DNA of 14,410 nucleotides from Promethearchaeota archaeon (GTDB taxonomy: Archaea > Asgardarchaeota > Lokiarchaeia > Sigynarchaeales > SOKP01), in the NCBI GenBank assembly GCA_016839905.1, contig JAEOTJ010000205.1, positions 1-14,410 of the forward strand, read 5' to 3'. Made by a program: the position numbers and the translations under genes. The notes below the pieces were generated by a model. That model made no database searches and had not been told where the DNA came from. It worked only from the letters and a program-made list of their open reading frames with translations. Shown one piece after another: positions 1-6,950 of the stretch. Position 1 is the stretch's first letter. Each line of letters opens with the position of its first letter.

Positions 1-1
1 G

Positions 2-838
2 AAAAAATCAGAAATTTTAAAAGGTGAATTTATCCCTACACCCGAGAATATTATGAAAATAGATAAGGCATTTGATTTTGGAGGGAGTTGGAAAAAAAAA
101 AAAAAAATTTTTTTATACGGTTATTTATCAAAATGGATTGAAAAAAATACAGAATTTAATAACCTTACTGAACTTAAAGAACATTATCAAGGAGCTCCCG
201 CTACTCGAAAAACATCAATTAAGTTAAAGAGATTCTTAGACTCGAAAAAACAACAGATTTTAAATGGTAAATTCATCCCCTCATTAAAGAATATTACTGC
301 CTCAAATAAAGAACTCTCAGAGCTGAACAAGGAAAATAGAATCTCATACTTGATTCTAAGATGGCTTAATAATAATACACCTTTTCAAAATGTAGGCGAA
401 TTACAAGATTATTTTAACATTACACAAAAAAATAAAGAAGTAAAAAAAGTTCTAGAGCAAAAGAAAGAGGAAATCTTGAAAGGAATTTTTATCCCCGATC
501 GTGAGAGTTTTATTAATTTAGGCGATAAATTCTCGAAATTTAAGAGATTCGATAATATTATACATTATTGGATCAAGCTCAACACCCCCTATAAAAATGT
601 GACAGAATTAAAAGAAAAATTTTATGGGTTAGACATAGGAAAGAAAATAAGGGTTTATTTAGATTCCCAAAAAAATAACATTTTATCAGGCAAATTTATC
701 CCCACTAAACTTAATCTTAGAGAAATTAATCCTGATTTCGGTAACTATGTCAACAGCGACCGCAGTGTAAAACAATGGTTAAGAAAGAATTCCAAATTTA
801 AATCAATTCGCGACCTCATAAAACATTCCTTACATAAG
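2..838 (+). repeat. Tandem protein-coding repeat, ~69-76 codons per unit
   Basis: Four and a half diverged copies of one module within the HNH-like gene. Only the tail of the first is inside the window (2-52); full units begin near 125, 350 and 560, and a half unit lies near 767-838. The W-to-W spacing is 76, 69 and 69 residues. Similarity is clear in protein and weak in DNA, so the duplication is old rather than recent. Confidence 0.7.
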
Positions 839-1399
839 CTTTCATATAAAGATCTTGGTCTTTCCTCAGAATATACCCTAAGTTTTAAAGATGAGGTTTA
901 TCGGGTAAAAAATGCTTGGTATCAAGTTATAGCTTTACAAAATAAGAATTTAATTCAAGTCGGCCAACAGAATCCTCTTAAAGACTGGAACACTTTTTTA
1001 AGATTTCTTAATAAAAAATTAAATTGGAAATTCGTGGATATTTTAACTGGTGAAATAATTTATAGCAAGGATAATATCGCATTTCACCACATTGACGGTA
1101 ATAAACTTAACGATGATTTCCTAAATTTAGTTTTCATTATCAACGCAAATCACGCCATCATTACAGCAGCACAACAGAATTGGAGGGAATTAAAAGAATT
1201 TTTCGAGGACTTATTATTAGAAAATCTTCTGAAGATAAAACAAGGACAAATTCCTAAATCTTGGAAAGTAGGTTGGCGCAAAATGGCAATCGATAGCGGA
1301 ATTAAATTGTCTAATGATCTGTATAAAAGAAAGGGTATAATGAATAAGACTATAATCCAAAAAAACTACGGGAACACCGATCTCTCTAAATGGACATAA
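2..1399 (+). CDS. HNH endonuclease-like protein with tandem ~70-residue repeats, 5' end outside the window
   Basis: Partial gene. An ATG exists at 53, but the same frame is open back to base 2, and those 17 codons read KKSEILKGEFIPTPENI. This matches the end of each downstream unit (KKQQILNGKFIP, KKEEILKGIFIP, QKNNILSGKFIP), so translation starts upstream of the window. Counting from the ATG at 53, repeat units begin near W28, W104, W173 and W242 (pattern W-(I/L)-x-x-N-(T/S)-x-(F/Y)-x-(N/S)-(L/V/I), then a helix, then a G-x-FIP ending in the first three). The fourth keeps only its first half. Residues 344-371 form an HNH-like nuclease core: FHHIDGNKLNDDF, then N358 and N366-H367 before AIIT. 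Repeated modules ahead of an HNH core suggest sequence-specific DNA binding plus cleavage, as in homing or restriction-like nucleases; that role is inferred. I cannot name the repeat family. The stop is 9 nt from the convergent glyA stop. Confidence 0.75.
   Translation, partial: KKSEILKGEFIPTPENIMKIDKAFDFGGSWKKKKKIFLYGYLSKWIEKNTEFNNLTELKEHYQGAPATRKTSIKLKRFLDSKKQQILNGKFIPSLKNITASNKELSELNKENRISYLILRWLNNNTPFQNVGELQDYFNITQKNKEVKKVLEQKKEEILKGIFIPDRESFINLGDKFSKFKRFDNIIHYWIKLNTPYKNVTELKEKFYGLDIGKKIRVYLDSQKNNILSGKFIPTKLNLREINPDFGNYVNSDRSVKQWLRKNSKFKSIRDLIKHSLHKLSYKDLGLSSEYTLSFKDEVYRVKNAWYQVIALQNKNLIQVGQQNPLKDWNTFLRFLNKKLNWKFVDILTGEIIYSKDNIAFHHIDGNKLNDDFLNLVFIINANHAIITAAQQNWRELKEFFEDLLLENLLKIKQGQIPKSWKVGWRKMAIDSGIKLSNDLYKRKGIMNKTIIQKNYGNTDLSKWT
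92..114 (+). repeat. A16-T7 homopolymer tract inside a coding region
   Basis: Sixteen A followed directly by seven T, encoding a KKKKKIF linker between two repeat units of the HNH-like protein. The frame is consistent on both sides at this length. Tracts of this kind are prone to polymerase slippage and to sequencing or assembly length errors. Confidence 0.9.
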
Positions 1400-1408
1400 A
1401 AGATAGAA

Positions 1409-2737
1409 TTAATAGAACTTAATATACTCATAAGCATTATTTGGAGATTGGAAGCAATACTTAACCTCTAAGTAATCCTTCTTAAATTCTTTCACATCCT
1501 CTTTTATCTTCTTAGGCTCCTCCCTGTCAATTATGAGTTTTTTGAAATATTCCGCAATATCCACCATCTCGCTTTTACCCATGCCAAGGCGTGTAACCTC
1601 ACTCGTCCCAAGTCTAAGTCCACCCGGATTCATGTAATGTCGCCCCTCGCGAATGTCATTTGGTAAGAGGTTTCTATTTATGATTATATTTGCTTCTTCA
1701 AGTGTCTTTTCTATATCCCCCCCCAGCCCCGCAGTCTTTTCAAGGTTAGTGATATCAATGACTACTTGATGGCTTTCAGTAAAGCCAAGATGTTCGCAAA
1801 GTACATTAAACCCTCGTTCATTCAGAGCTTCTGCTAAGGCTTTAGCATTTTCAATAACTTTTTTATGATACAATTTACCGAAATGAATCATTTCCTCTAT
1901 AGCACATGCCACGCCTCCGACTTGAGCTAAGTGATGATTTGAAAAAAGCGCAGGGAAAGCGGCATTTTTTAACGTGTCAATCATATCTTCTCGATTTGAA
2001 ATAAATGCTCCATGTTGAGGTCCTGGGAGTGTCTTATGAGTACTGAAAGACATTCCATCCGCACCTTCTCTTAAAGGATCTTGAAAATAACCAGAACCTA
2101 TCAATCCTGCTACATGTGCGGCATCATAACCAACATACGCCCCAACTTCTTTTGCTACATCCGCTAATTCCTTTACGGGATGTGGAAATAGAAAAACAGA
2201 AGCCCCAAATAAGATCAATTCAGGTTCAAACTCTCTAATAATAGGTGCGGATTTATCAGGATCGATGTTCATGTTTTCTTCATCAAAAGCTAAATATTTA
2301 ATGTTTAACCCCCTTACTGTTCCAGCTGTACCATTGATTATTCGACCAGAACTAGCTTGATAAGGAGCGTGGCTTATGTGACCTCCTTTAGGGATTGGCA
2401 TCGCACACATCTTACCATTATTTCTTGAAGTGAATGCGTTATACATGACTAAATTAGCCATTACACCAGATACGGGTCTCACGTCGGCGTGAATACAATT
2501 AAAATATTTTTTTGTGAGCTCCATGCACATATCTTCAATTTTATCAATGTATTTACAACCCGCATAAACTCTCTGTCCAACCCACCCTTCAGCATATCTA
2601 TGGCTAAAATCGCTATTGCAAGCCTCATCTACAGCGGGACTTGTAATATTTTCAGAAGCAATAAGTGGGATCGCATCTTTAATCATATCATGATGTTCCA
2701 TCAGAATATTACGTATTTCTTCGATCTTCTCGCTCAA
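1409..2737 (-). CDS. glyA: Serine hydroxymethyltransferase
   Basis: Cytosolic PLP enzyme interconverting serine and glycine while passing a one-carbon unit to a folate or methanopterin carrier. The 442-residue length fits the family. Visible landmarks are PLIASEN at 24-30, RVYAG with Y59, GGHISH with H120 (which stacks on PLP in the family), YDAAHVAGL with D205 and H208, and FSTHKTLPGPQ with K235 as the PLP Schiff-base lysine. STHKT-PGPQ is the form common in archaeal members. The carrier pterin cannot be decided from sequence. Start at ATG 2737; the upstream 177 bp are AT-rich with TATA-like stretches and no recognisable ribosome binding site. The gene is a single transcription unit convergent with the HNH-like gene. 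Confidence 0.95.
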   Translation of the reverse strand: MSEKIEEIRNILMEHHDMIKDAIPLIASENITSPAVDEACNSDFSHRYAEGWVGQRVYAGCKYIDKIEDMCMELTKKYFNCIHADVRPVSGVMANLVMYNAFTSRNNGKMCAMPIPKGGHISHAPYQASSGRIINGTAGTVRGLNIKYLAFDEENMNIDPDKSAPIIREFEPELILFGASVFLFPHPVKELADVAKEVGAYVGYDAAHVAGLIGSGYFQDPLREGADGMSFSTHKTLPGPQHGAFISNREDMIDTLKNAAFPALFSNHHLAQVGGVACAIEEMIHFGKLYHKKVIENAKALAEALNERGFNVLCEHLGFTESHQVVIDITNLEKTAGLGGDIEKTLEEANIIINRNLLPNDIREGRHYMNPGGLRLGTSEVTRLGMGKSEMVDIAEYFKKLIIDREEPKKIKEDVKEFKKDYLEVKYCFQSPNNAYEYIKFY

Positions 2738-2914
2738 TTTAATTCAAATCTTTTTTCATTCTAAATATTGAAATTCAAAATATTATTTAAAATTAAAATT
2801 TTATCTTTTAATATAAAAAGGAATTCCAAATACTAAAAATATTGATGATAGGTAGAGTTTAAATCAAGAAAATTTCTTTTATTTTGATGTTTTCTAAAAA
2901 GAATTAAATTCCGA

Positions 2915-3838
2915 TCATTTTCCTTGTTCTAAAATGAGTCTTGCCTCATAAAGATCCAATTTTTTACCTGCTTTTTGTTTTTCTAAGGCTGAGGCTAATT
3001 TATCTTGCTTCATCTTTTCTATTATTTTATTATTATTATTAAAACTTTTTGCTCTCGATCTTTGATGTTGTTTCCCTTGATAATTCTTCGCCCTACTGGA
3101 TTTTTTGCTATTTTCTCTATTTAATCTTTTCTTTTGATTCATTATCTTTAAGAACTTTTCGTGATATTGGTCAGCAGCTTTCTTATTTTCAATGAGTTCT
3201 TCTTCCATTTGTCTCTTGTTATCCCTTAAATTTTTCACTTTTTCATAAAGTTCCTGCATTTTATTATGGTTATTTTGAGATTTTTCAGACCACTTGTTTA
3301 ATTGTTCATAGATTTTATTTAAATTAATCTTCACGATTTCAATCTTACGCTCTGTTTTATATAATTCATCTCCTTTTTCCTCAGTTAATAATTTTTGCTT
3401 AATTATTGCCAATTCTTTGATTTTATCAATAATCGCATTTTCTTCAGTTAATTCTAAATTTTCAGTCTCGATCTTCCTTTCCAGATTTTCAATTTTACGC
3501 TCAATTTGTTTAAATGAGCCAAATCTTTTATTTCCCTTTCCAGAATTGCTAATTTTTTGAAGCCTTTTCTGAGTTTCAATAAGAGTATCTAATAAGTTTT
3601 TATACTCTATTTTTTTTCCTTTTAATTTCTTAACTTTTTGATTCCAAAAATCTCTTTTTTTTTTATAGAAATCCCTAGCTTTTATTAAAGTATTATTAAC
3701 TTCATTGTCAATCTCTTGAAGATTTTTAATATAATCTCTTGTCTTTTTATTTAGATCATCCCTTTTCTGCCGAAAATCTTCCAATTTCCCTTGAATATCC
3801 TTAAATGAGAATGTTTTATTGGTTTTTTCTGTGCTCAT
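2915..3838 (-). CDS. Long coiled-coil protein, archaeal COG1340-like
   Basis: A 307-residue, highly charged protein rich in Lys and Glu with few prolines. Residues about 10-235 read as nearly continuous heptad-like helix broken near 98-108 (NSGKGNKRFGSF), which would let it fold back as a hairpin. There is no signal peptide or membrane segment. Residues 238-275 are basic and rich in S, N and Q, followed by a compact conserved-looking end (ASALEKQKAGKKLDLYEAR, then LILEQ). That combination of coiled coil, basic stretch and a short '-LEK-K-GKKL-' motif resembles the uncharacterised archaeal coiled-coil group COG1340. A distant likeness in layout to the eukaryotic mRNP protein Bfr1 is possible but coiled coils are treacherous for homology. 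Function unknown; the basic segment could contact RNA. It is divergent from trmI over a 237-bp AT-rich spacer. Confidence 0.7.
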   Translation of the reverse strand: MSTEKTNKTFSFKDIQGKLEDFRQKRDDLNKKTRDYIKNLQEIDNEVNNTLIKARDFYKKKRDFWNQKVKKLKGKKIEYKNLLDTLIETQKRLQKISNSGKGNKRFGSFKQIERKIENLERKIETENLELTEENAIIDKIKELAIIKQKLLTEEKGDELYKTERKIEIVKINLNKIYEQLNKWSEKSQNNHNKMQELYEKVKNLRDNKRQMEEELIENKKAADQYHEKFLKIMNQKKRLNRENSKKSSRAKNYQGKQHQRSRAKSFNNNNKIIEKMKQDKLASALEKQKAGKKLDLYEARLILEQGK

Positions 3839-4047
3839 GGAAAAGTCATGAAAAATGGTTTTAAAAATTCACAAAAAAATCGTACTTTTTTAATTCTTTA
3901 AATTATTTAATTTTTTTATAATTTTTGGATATATCAAATAAAAAATGAATTTATTATTAATTATATTTTTGCTAAAAATAGAATTTTTAAACGTTCTGTT
4001 TATTTTCTAAATTCTAATTTAAGAGAATTATTAAGAAATAAAAGATG

Positions 4048-4055
4048 TTATAAAT
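4048..4055 (+). promoter_or_regulatory. Probable TATA box of trmI
   Basis: TTATAAAT lies about 24 bases before the trmI ATG at 4076. In archaea transcription starts about 25 bases after the TATA box, so this placement predicts a leaderless or nearly leaderless mRNA. No Shine-Dalgarno-like purine block precedes the ATG, which agrees. Confidence 0.5.
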
Positions 4056-4075
4056 AAAATAAAAATACTTAAAAT

Positions 4076-4945
4076 ATGGAACCCAAAATAATAAAAGAAA
4101 ACGATTTGATCTTCTTAATCTTTGATTCTCGAAGGAGATGGCTAGTAAAAGCCAAGCTTGGCGAGTCATTTCATACTCATAGGGGAATAATTGATTTTGA
4201 TGATATCATTGGAAAACCATTTGGTTCATGTGTGTTTTCCAAACCTCATGAAACTCAAGGATTTAAATTCTATATCTTAAAACCTTTACCATCTGATTAT
4301 GTTCTTCATATGGGGCGCAAGACACAGATTATATATCCTGAGGATGCGGGTTTAATCTTAATCTATTCAGGCATTGGTCCAGGAAGTACAATTATCGAGG
4401 CGGGCTGTGGCTCAGGTGCATTAACATGCATATTAGGTAATTTCATTCGACCAAATGGGCATGTTTATTCTTATGATATAAGAGAGAAATCCTTGAAACG
4501 TGCTGAAAGAAATGTTAAAAAAGCCAATTTGGAAGGTGTTATCACCATACAATTTGGAGATATCTTAAAAGATGATTTGGATCATGAAAACGTAGATTCA
4601 ATCGTATTAGATATGCCCCAGCCATGGGAAGCCATTGAAAAAGTAAAGAATTACTTGAAATTAAGTGGCACGCTCATTTCTTTTTCTCCAACCATAGAGC
4701 AAGTTAAAAAAACCACTTTTGCGCTTAAGAATAATGATTTCATTGAAGTTAATACTTATGAATTAATTAAAAGAAAAATTCAAGTTAAAGAGAACGCCAC
4801 AAGACCGGAAGTAAGAATGATTGGCCACACGGGATATATCACTTTCGGTAGAAAACTTAACAACGTTAAAAATCCTTATCGAGAAAGAAAACCTCAAAAA
4901 GAAGAATATATGGATTTGAATGGAATGCCACTAAGAGGAGATTAA
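4076..4945 (+). CDS. trmI: tRNA (adenine-N1)-methyltransferase TrmI (m1A57/m1A58)
   Basis: SAM-dependent enzyme methylating N1 of adenine 58, and in some archaea also adenine 57, in the tRNA T-loop. Residues 1-75 form the small N-terminal beta domain and the rest a Rossmann methyltransferase. QIIYPEDAGLI at 84-94 is the family's entry motif. EAGCGSGALT at 108-117 is the SAM-binding loop, YSYDIR at 131-136 carries acidic D134 for the SAM ribose, and LDMPQPW at 178-184 is the catalytic motif IV with D179. The length of 289 residues is somewhat above the usual 250-260 because of a polar C-terminal extension after GYITFGRK. The stop is separated by 1 nt from the opposing 139-residue gene, so each transcript must terminate inside the other gene or overlap it. 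Confidence 0.93.
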   Translation: MEPKIIKENDLIFLIFDSRRRWLVKAKLGESFHTHRGIIDFDDIIGKPFGSCVFSKPHETQGFKFYILKPLPSDYVLHMGRKTQIIYPEDAGLILIYSGIGPGSTIIEAGCGSGALTCILGNFIRPNGHVYSYDIREKSLKRAERNVKKANLEGVITIQFGDILKDDLDHENVDSIVLDMPQPWEAIEKVKNYLKLSGTLISFSPTIEQVKKTTFALKNNDFIEVNTYELIKRKIQVKENATRPEVRMIGHTGYITFGRKLNNVKNPYRERKPQKEEYMDLNGMPLRGD

Positions 4946-4946
4946 C

Positions 4947-5366
4947 TCAAAATCCTTTCTTTTGAGCGCCGATTTTAAATTCTTTCTTTTTCTTAAACCT
5001 TTCAGTCCGAAAGAAATGCGTCTTCTTCTCAGGCAAGATTTCAAGATATTTTCTAACCATTTCTTCCATCAATCCTCTGGTTTCTTTTTGTGGAATCTTA
5101 CTCGGAGTGTTTAATATTGGAAGGTACTCTTTATTCTTAAGCTCTGGAGAAACCCCTAAATTCTTAACTGGTATGTGAATGGAACTTAAAAACCAACCCT
5201 TTTTACTATCTTCATGAACCATAATCTTCAAGATATTTGCTGCTTCCTTTTTAATCTTAAAGTCTATAACTTTTTTCCCTGGTCTAATCGTGATTGAAAT
5301 GTATAAAGGGATCATGTTTTTAGGATTGTGGATTTTTTTCAAGAATTCTTTTAAGCGCTCGTTCAT
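4947..5366 (-). CDS. Conserved-looking basic protein of unknown function
   Basis: I do not recognise this 139-residue protein. It has no signal peptide, membrane segment, Cys/His cluster or nucleotide-binding motif. The N-terminal 75 residues have alternating hydrophobic stretches (PLYISITIRPG, AANILKIMV, GWFLSSIHIPV) that suggest a small alpha/beta fold. The C-terminus from about residue 110 is strongly basic (KKTHFFRTERFKKKKEFK), as in RNA- or ribosome-associated proteins. It ends 1 nt from the trmI stop and starts 52 bp from the divergent YjbQ gene. Base composition matches its neighbours. A role near RNA is only a guess from the basic tail and the trmI neighbour. Confidence 0.6.
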   Translation of the reverse strand: MNERLKEFLKKIHNPKNMIPLYISITIRPGKKVIDFKIKKEAANILKIMVHEDSKKGWFLSSIHIPVKNLGVSPELKNKEYLPILNTPSKIPQKETRGLMEEMVRKYLEILPEKKTHFFRTERFKKKKEFKIGAQKKGF

Positions 5367-5418
5367 GTTTAGTTCAATTTAATATAACTTAATAATAAAT
5401 TTTAATTTATTCTTTAAT

Positions 5419-5841
5419 ATGACTGTTGTTTTAAAAACTTTTAATTTAAGAACAAAACCTTATTGTGATGTAATTAACATAACGCAAGAAGTTCAAAGTG
5501 CTGTTAGGGATAGCGGGATTAAGGATGGAATCGTAAATGTCCATGTTGCGGGATCAACAGGAGCAATATCGACCGTGGAATATGAACCAGGATTAGTCAA
5601 GAACGACATCGAAGAGTTTTTTGAAGAAATCATCCCTTATAAAAAAAATTATAAACATCACCGAACTTGGGGGGACCATAATGGGGCAGGGCATTTAAGG
5701 AGCTTTTTGATCAAAACTTCTCAAACTTTTCCATTTCAGAAGGAAAAACTTATTCTGGGGACGTGGCAACAAATTATCTTTCTGGAGCTTGACGAAAAAT
5801 CTCGCTCGAGGAAAATCTATTGTCAAATCATTGGCGAATAG
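5419..5841 (+). CDS. yjbQ: YjbQ/UPF0047 family protein
   Basis: A 140-residue protein matching the small YjbQ (UPF0047) family, usually 130-140 residues and forming trimers. Diagnostic segments are NVHVAGSTGAIST at about 40-52, HHRTWGDHNGAGHLRSFLI at about 80-98 (the family's metal and phosphate site region with several His and Asp) and LILGTWQQIIFLELDE at 111-126, followed by RSRK. Bacterial members show weak thiamine-phosphate synthase activity in vitro, but the true role is not settled, and I would not annotate an enzyme function here. It is transcribed alone, divergent from the unknown basic protein over 52 bp, and followed by a hairpin with a T-rich tail. Confidence 0.9.
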   Translation: MTVVLKTFNLRTKPYCDVINITQEVQSAVRDSGIKDGIVNVHVAGSTGAISTVEYEPGLVKNDIEEFFEEIIPYKKNYKHHRTWGDHNGAGHLRSFLIKTSQTFPFQKEKLILGTWQQIIFLELDEKSRSRKIYCQIIGE

Positions 5842-5847
5842 GATATC

Positions 5848-5875
5848 AAGAAGCCCCCTTCTTATTTACTTCTTA
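5848..5875 (+). terminator. Hairpin with T-rich tail after yjbQ
   Basis: AAGAAG, loop CCCC, CTTCTT: a perfect 6-bp stem with a 4-nt loop at 5848-5863, starting 7 bases after the yjbQ stop and followed by a T-rich run. Archaeal termination depends mainly on U-tracts, so the stem may be incidental, but position and form fit a terminator. Confidence 0.45.
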
Positions 5876-6016
5876 TTTTCTATATTGTATTCCATAAACT
5901 TTATAAAATAACTTTACTGTTTTGCATAATGTCTTTTATTTTTTTGTCAAATTTAATACTAAACATCATTAAGGGAAGTTGGTCTTATGAAGTAAAAAAG
6001 TTAAAAATTTTCTTTT

Positions 6017-6472
6017 TTAATCTAAAGGGATTAAGTATATTTTTGAATTAAATTGATCATTTATTTTTTTAACAATTTCATCTGATAGTTCTTTTTCCTT
6101 TAAAAAAAGAATAGGGCAATCTTGAATCACTCCAGATGCAATGGAATAACAATCAGAAAGAGCTATAGGATATTCACATTTTATTTGGCCAGCGATTTGA
6201 TATAAGAAATCTCCACTTATAAAATTTATAAAATCTTCAATTTCCTTTATTAGATTTTCTGCCTTTTTTCTTCCTAGGTATCTACACATAATATAATAAA
6301 TTTCAGATTTAAGTAAATAATGACTATGAATTGTAATTAAGGAGTCTTCTGAAAATAAAAGTTCTCTTATACTTTTTTTAAGTTTATTTTCCTTTGGTTG
6401 AAAATATTCTATGTAAATTCCCGTATCCAGAATTACATCATTATATTCTTTTAAAATTTGTTCATCTATCAT
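6017..6472 (-). CDS. PIN-domain toxin (VapC-like), locus 1
   Basis: A 151-residue PIN-domain protein, in the VapC family size range. VapC toxins are Mg-dependent RNases that cut tRNA or rRNA when released from their antitoxin. Three of the four acidic site residues can be placed: D16 in VILDTGIYIEYF, E57 in LLKSEIYYIM, and D107 in ALSDCYSIASG. The fourth, normally Asp or Asn in an (F/L)-x-(T/S)-x-D segment, appears replaced: the equivalent segment reads ILFLKEKELSDE at 121-132. Activity may be reduced or depend on a nearby Glu. The ATG at 6472 follows the antitoxin stop by 15 nt, consistent with one bicistronic mRNA; a weak GTGGAA sits just before it. Confidence 0.85.
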   Translation of the reverse strand: MIDEQILKEYNDVILDTGIYIEYFQPKENKLKKSIRELLFSEDSLITIHSHYLLKSEIYYIMCRYLGRKKAENLIKEIEDFINFISGDFLYQIAGQIKCEYPIALSDCYSIASGVIQDCPILFLKEKELSDEIVKKINDQFNSKIYLIPLD

Positions 6473-6487
6473 AATTATTCCACTATC

Positions 6488-6775
6488 TTACTCATTTTTT
6501 AACGGGCTCATTTTTTCTTCTCTTTCTAATTCCATCTTCTTATCCCGTAAGTATTCTTCTAAGGCAGACTCAGGAAGGATTCCTTCAAAACGTCTAAATT
6601 CTTTCATATTTTTTTTCCTGATTAAATTTATCTTTTGATTATTTAATAAAAATTTGAGAATTTCATTGTAAGAAACTGCACTACCCTTCTTTTCTTCTAA
6701 TTTCAGTTTTATTTGAAAGAGCTTTTTTTTTGTCTCTTCATCAATTTGTATTGTAGTAGTCATTTTTAATAACAT
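6488..6775 (-). CDS. Ribbon-helix-helix antitoxin (VapB-like), locus 1
   Basis: A 95-residue protein directly upstream of the PIN toxin. The N-terminal half reads as a ribbon-helix-helix DNA-binding unit: strand TTTIQID, helix EETKKKLFQIKLKLEE, turn, helix SYNEILKFLLNN. The charged C-terminal half (KEFRRFEGILPESALEEYL) is the likely toxin-binding arm. A second in-frame ATG at 6763 gives MTTTIQIDEE, the usual antitoxin N-terminus, and could be the true start; only the outer ATG has a purine run (AAAAAG) in front. Antitoxins of this kind repress their own promoter, and a TTCTATAGAA palindrome lies 12 bp upstream of the outer start. Confidence 0.8.
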   Translation of the reverse strand: MLLKMTTTIQIDEETKKKLFQIKLKLEEKKGSAVSYNEILKFLLNNQKINLIRKKNMKEFRRFEGILPESALEEYLRDKKMELEREEKMSPLKNE

Positions 6776-6780
6776 CTTTT

Positions 6781-6826
6781 TCTATAATTCTATAGAATAT
6801 ATAGCTTTATAGAATATTTGAATATT
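6781..6826 (-). promoter_or_regulatory. Putative promoter/operator of toxin-antitoxin locus 1
   Basis: Contains the perfect 10-bp palindrome TTCTATAGAA at 6788-6797, further half sites TCTATA at 6781-6786 and TATAGAA at 6809-6815, and AATATTTGAATATT just beyond. The sequence also contains TATA-like stretches suited to TBP. This is where an autoregulatory antitoxin would bind. Binding is inferred. Confidence 0.45.
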
Positions 6827-6843
6827 TCTAATTTATTGGAAAG

Positions 6844-6909
6844 ATGAAGAAATCGCTGACACATAAAATAACCGAATTAAGAAAGCAAATCGACCAATTA
6901 AAGGGCTAG
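6844..6909 (+). CDS. Possible 21-residue micro-ORF or gene remnant
   Basis: ATG to TAG reading MKKSLTHKITELRKQIDQLKG, preceded by GGAAAG. The codons (CTG, ACC, ATC, GAC) are less AT-biased than the surrounding noncoding DNA, and the product would be a single amphipathic helix. It sits on the plus strand between two minus-strand toxin-antitoxin loci. It may be a remnant of a longer coiled-coil gene or chance. Confidence 0.2.
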   Translation: MKKSLTHKITELRKQIDQLKG

Positions 6910-6950
6910 CATTTTCTTTTCATTTGACTTTTTTTTAAATCGTAAAAACC

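Noticed and set aside
2..838. Could the tandem repeats be a CRISPR array or DNA-level repeat?
   Set aside because: The similarity is in protein sequence with periods of 69-76 codons; the DNA units are diverged and have no spacer structure.
2489..2764. 91-codon plus-strand frame over the glyA start
   Set aside because: Antisense to the conserved N-terminal part of serine hydroxymethyltransferase.
3943..4008. 21-codon hydrophobic plus-strand frame (MNLLLIIFLLKIEF...) before trmI
   Set aside because: Low-complexity translation of AT-rich spacer; no ribosome binding site and no second feature in support.
4010..4032. AATTCT...AGAATT inverted arms upstream of trmI
   Set aside because: Six-base arms with an eight-base loop are expected often by chance at this base composition.
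5929..6051. 40-codon plus-strand frame (MSFIFLSNLILNIIKG...) overlapping the end of the first PIN toxin
   Set aside because: Runs into the antisense of a well supported gene, is dominated by Phe, Leu, Ile and Lys as expected from AT-rich noncoding DNA, and has no ribosome binding site.
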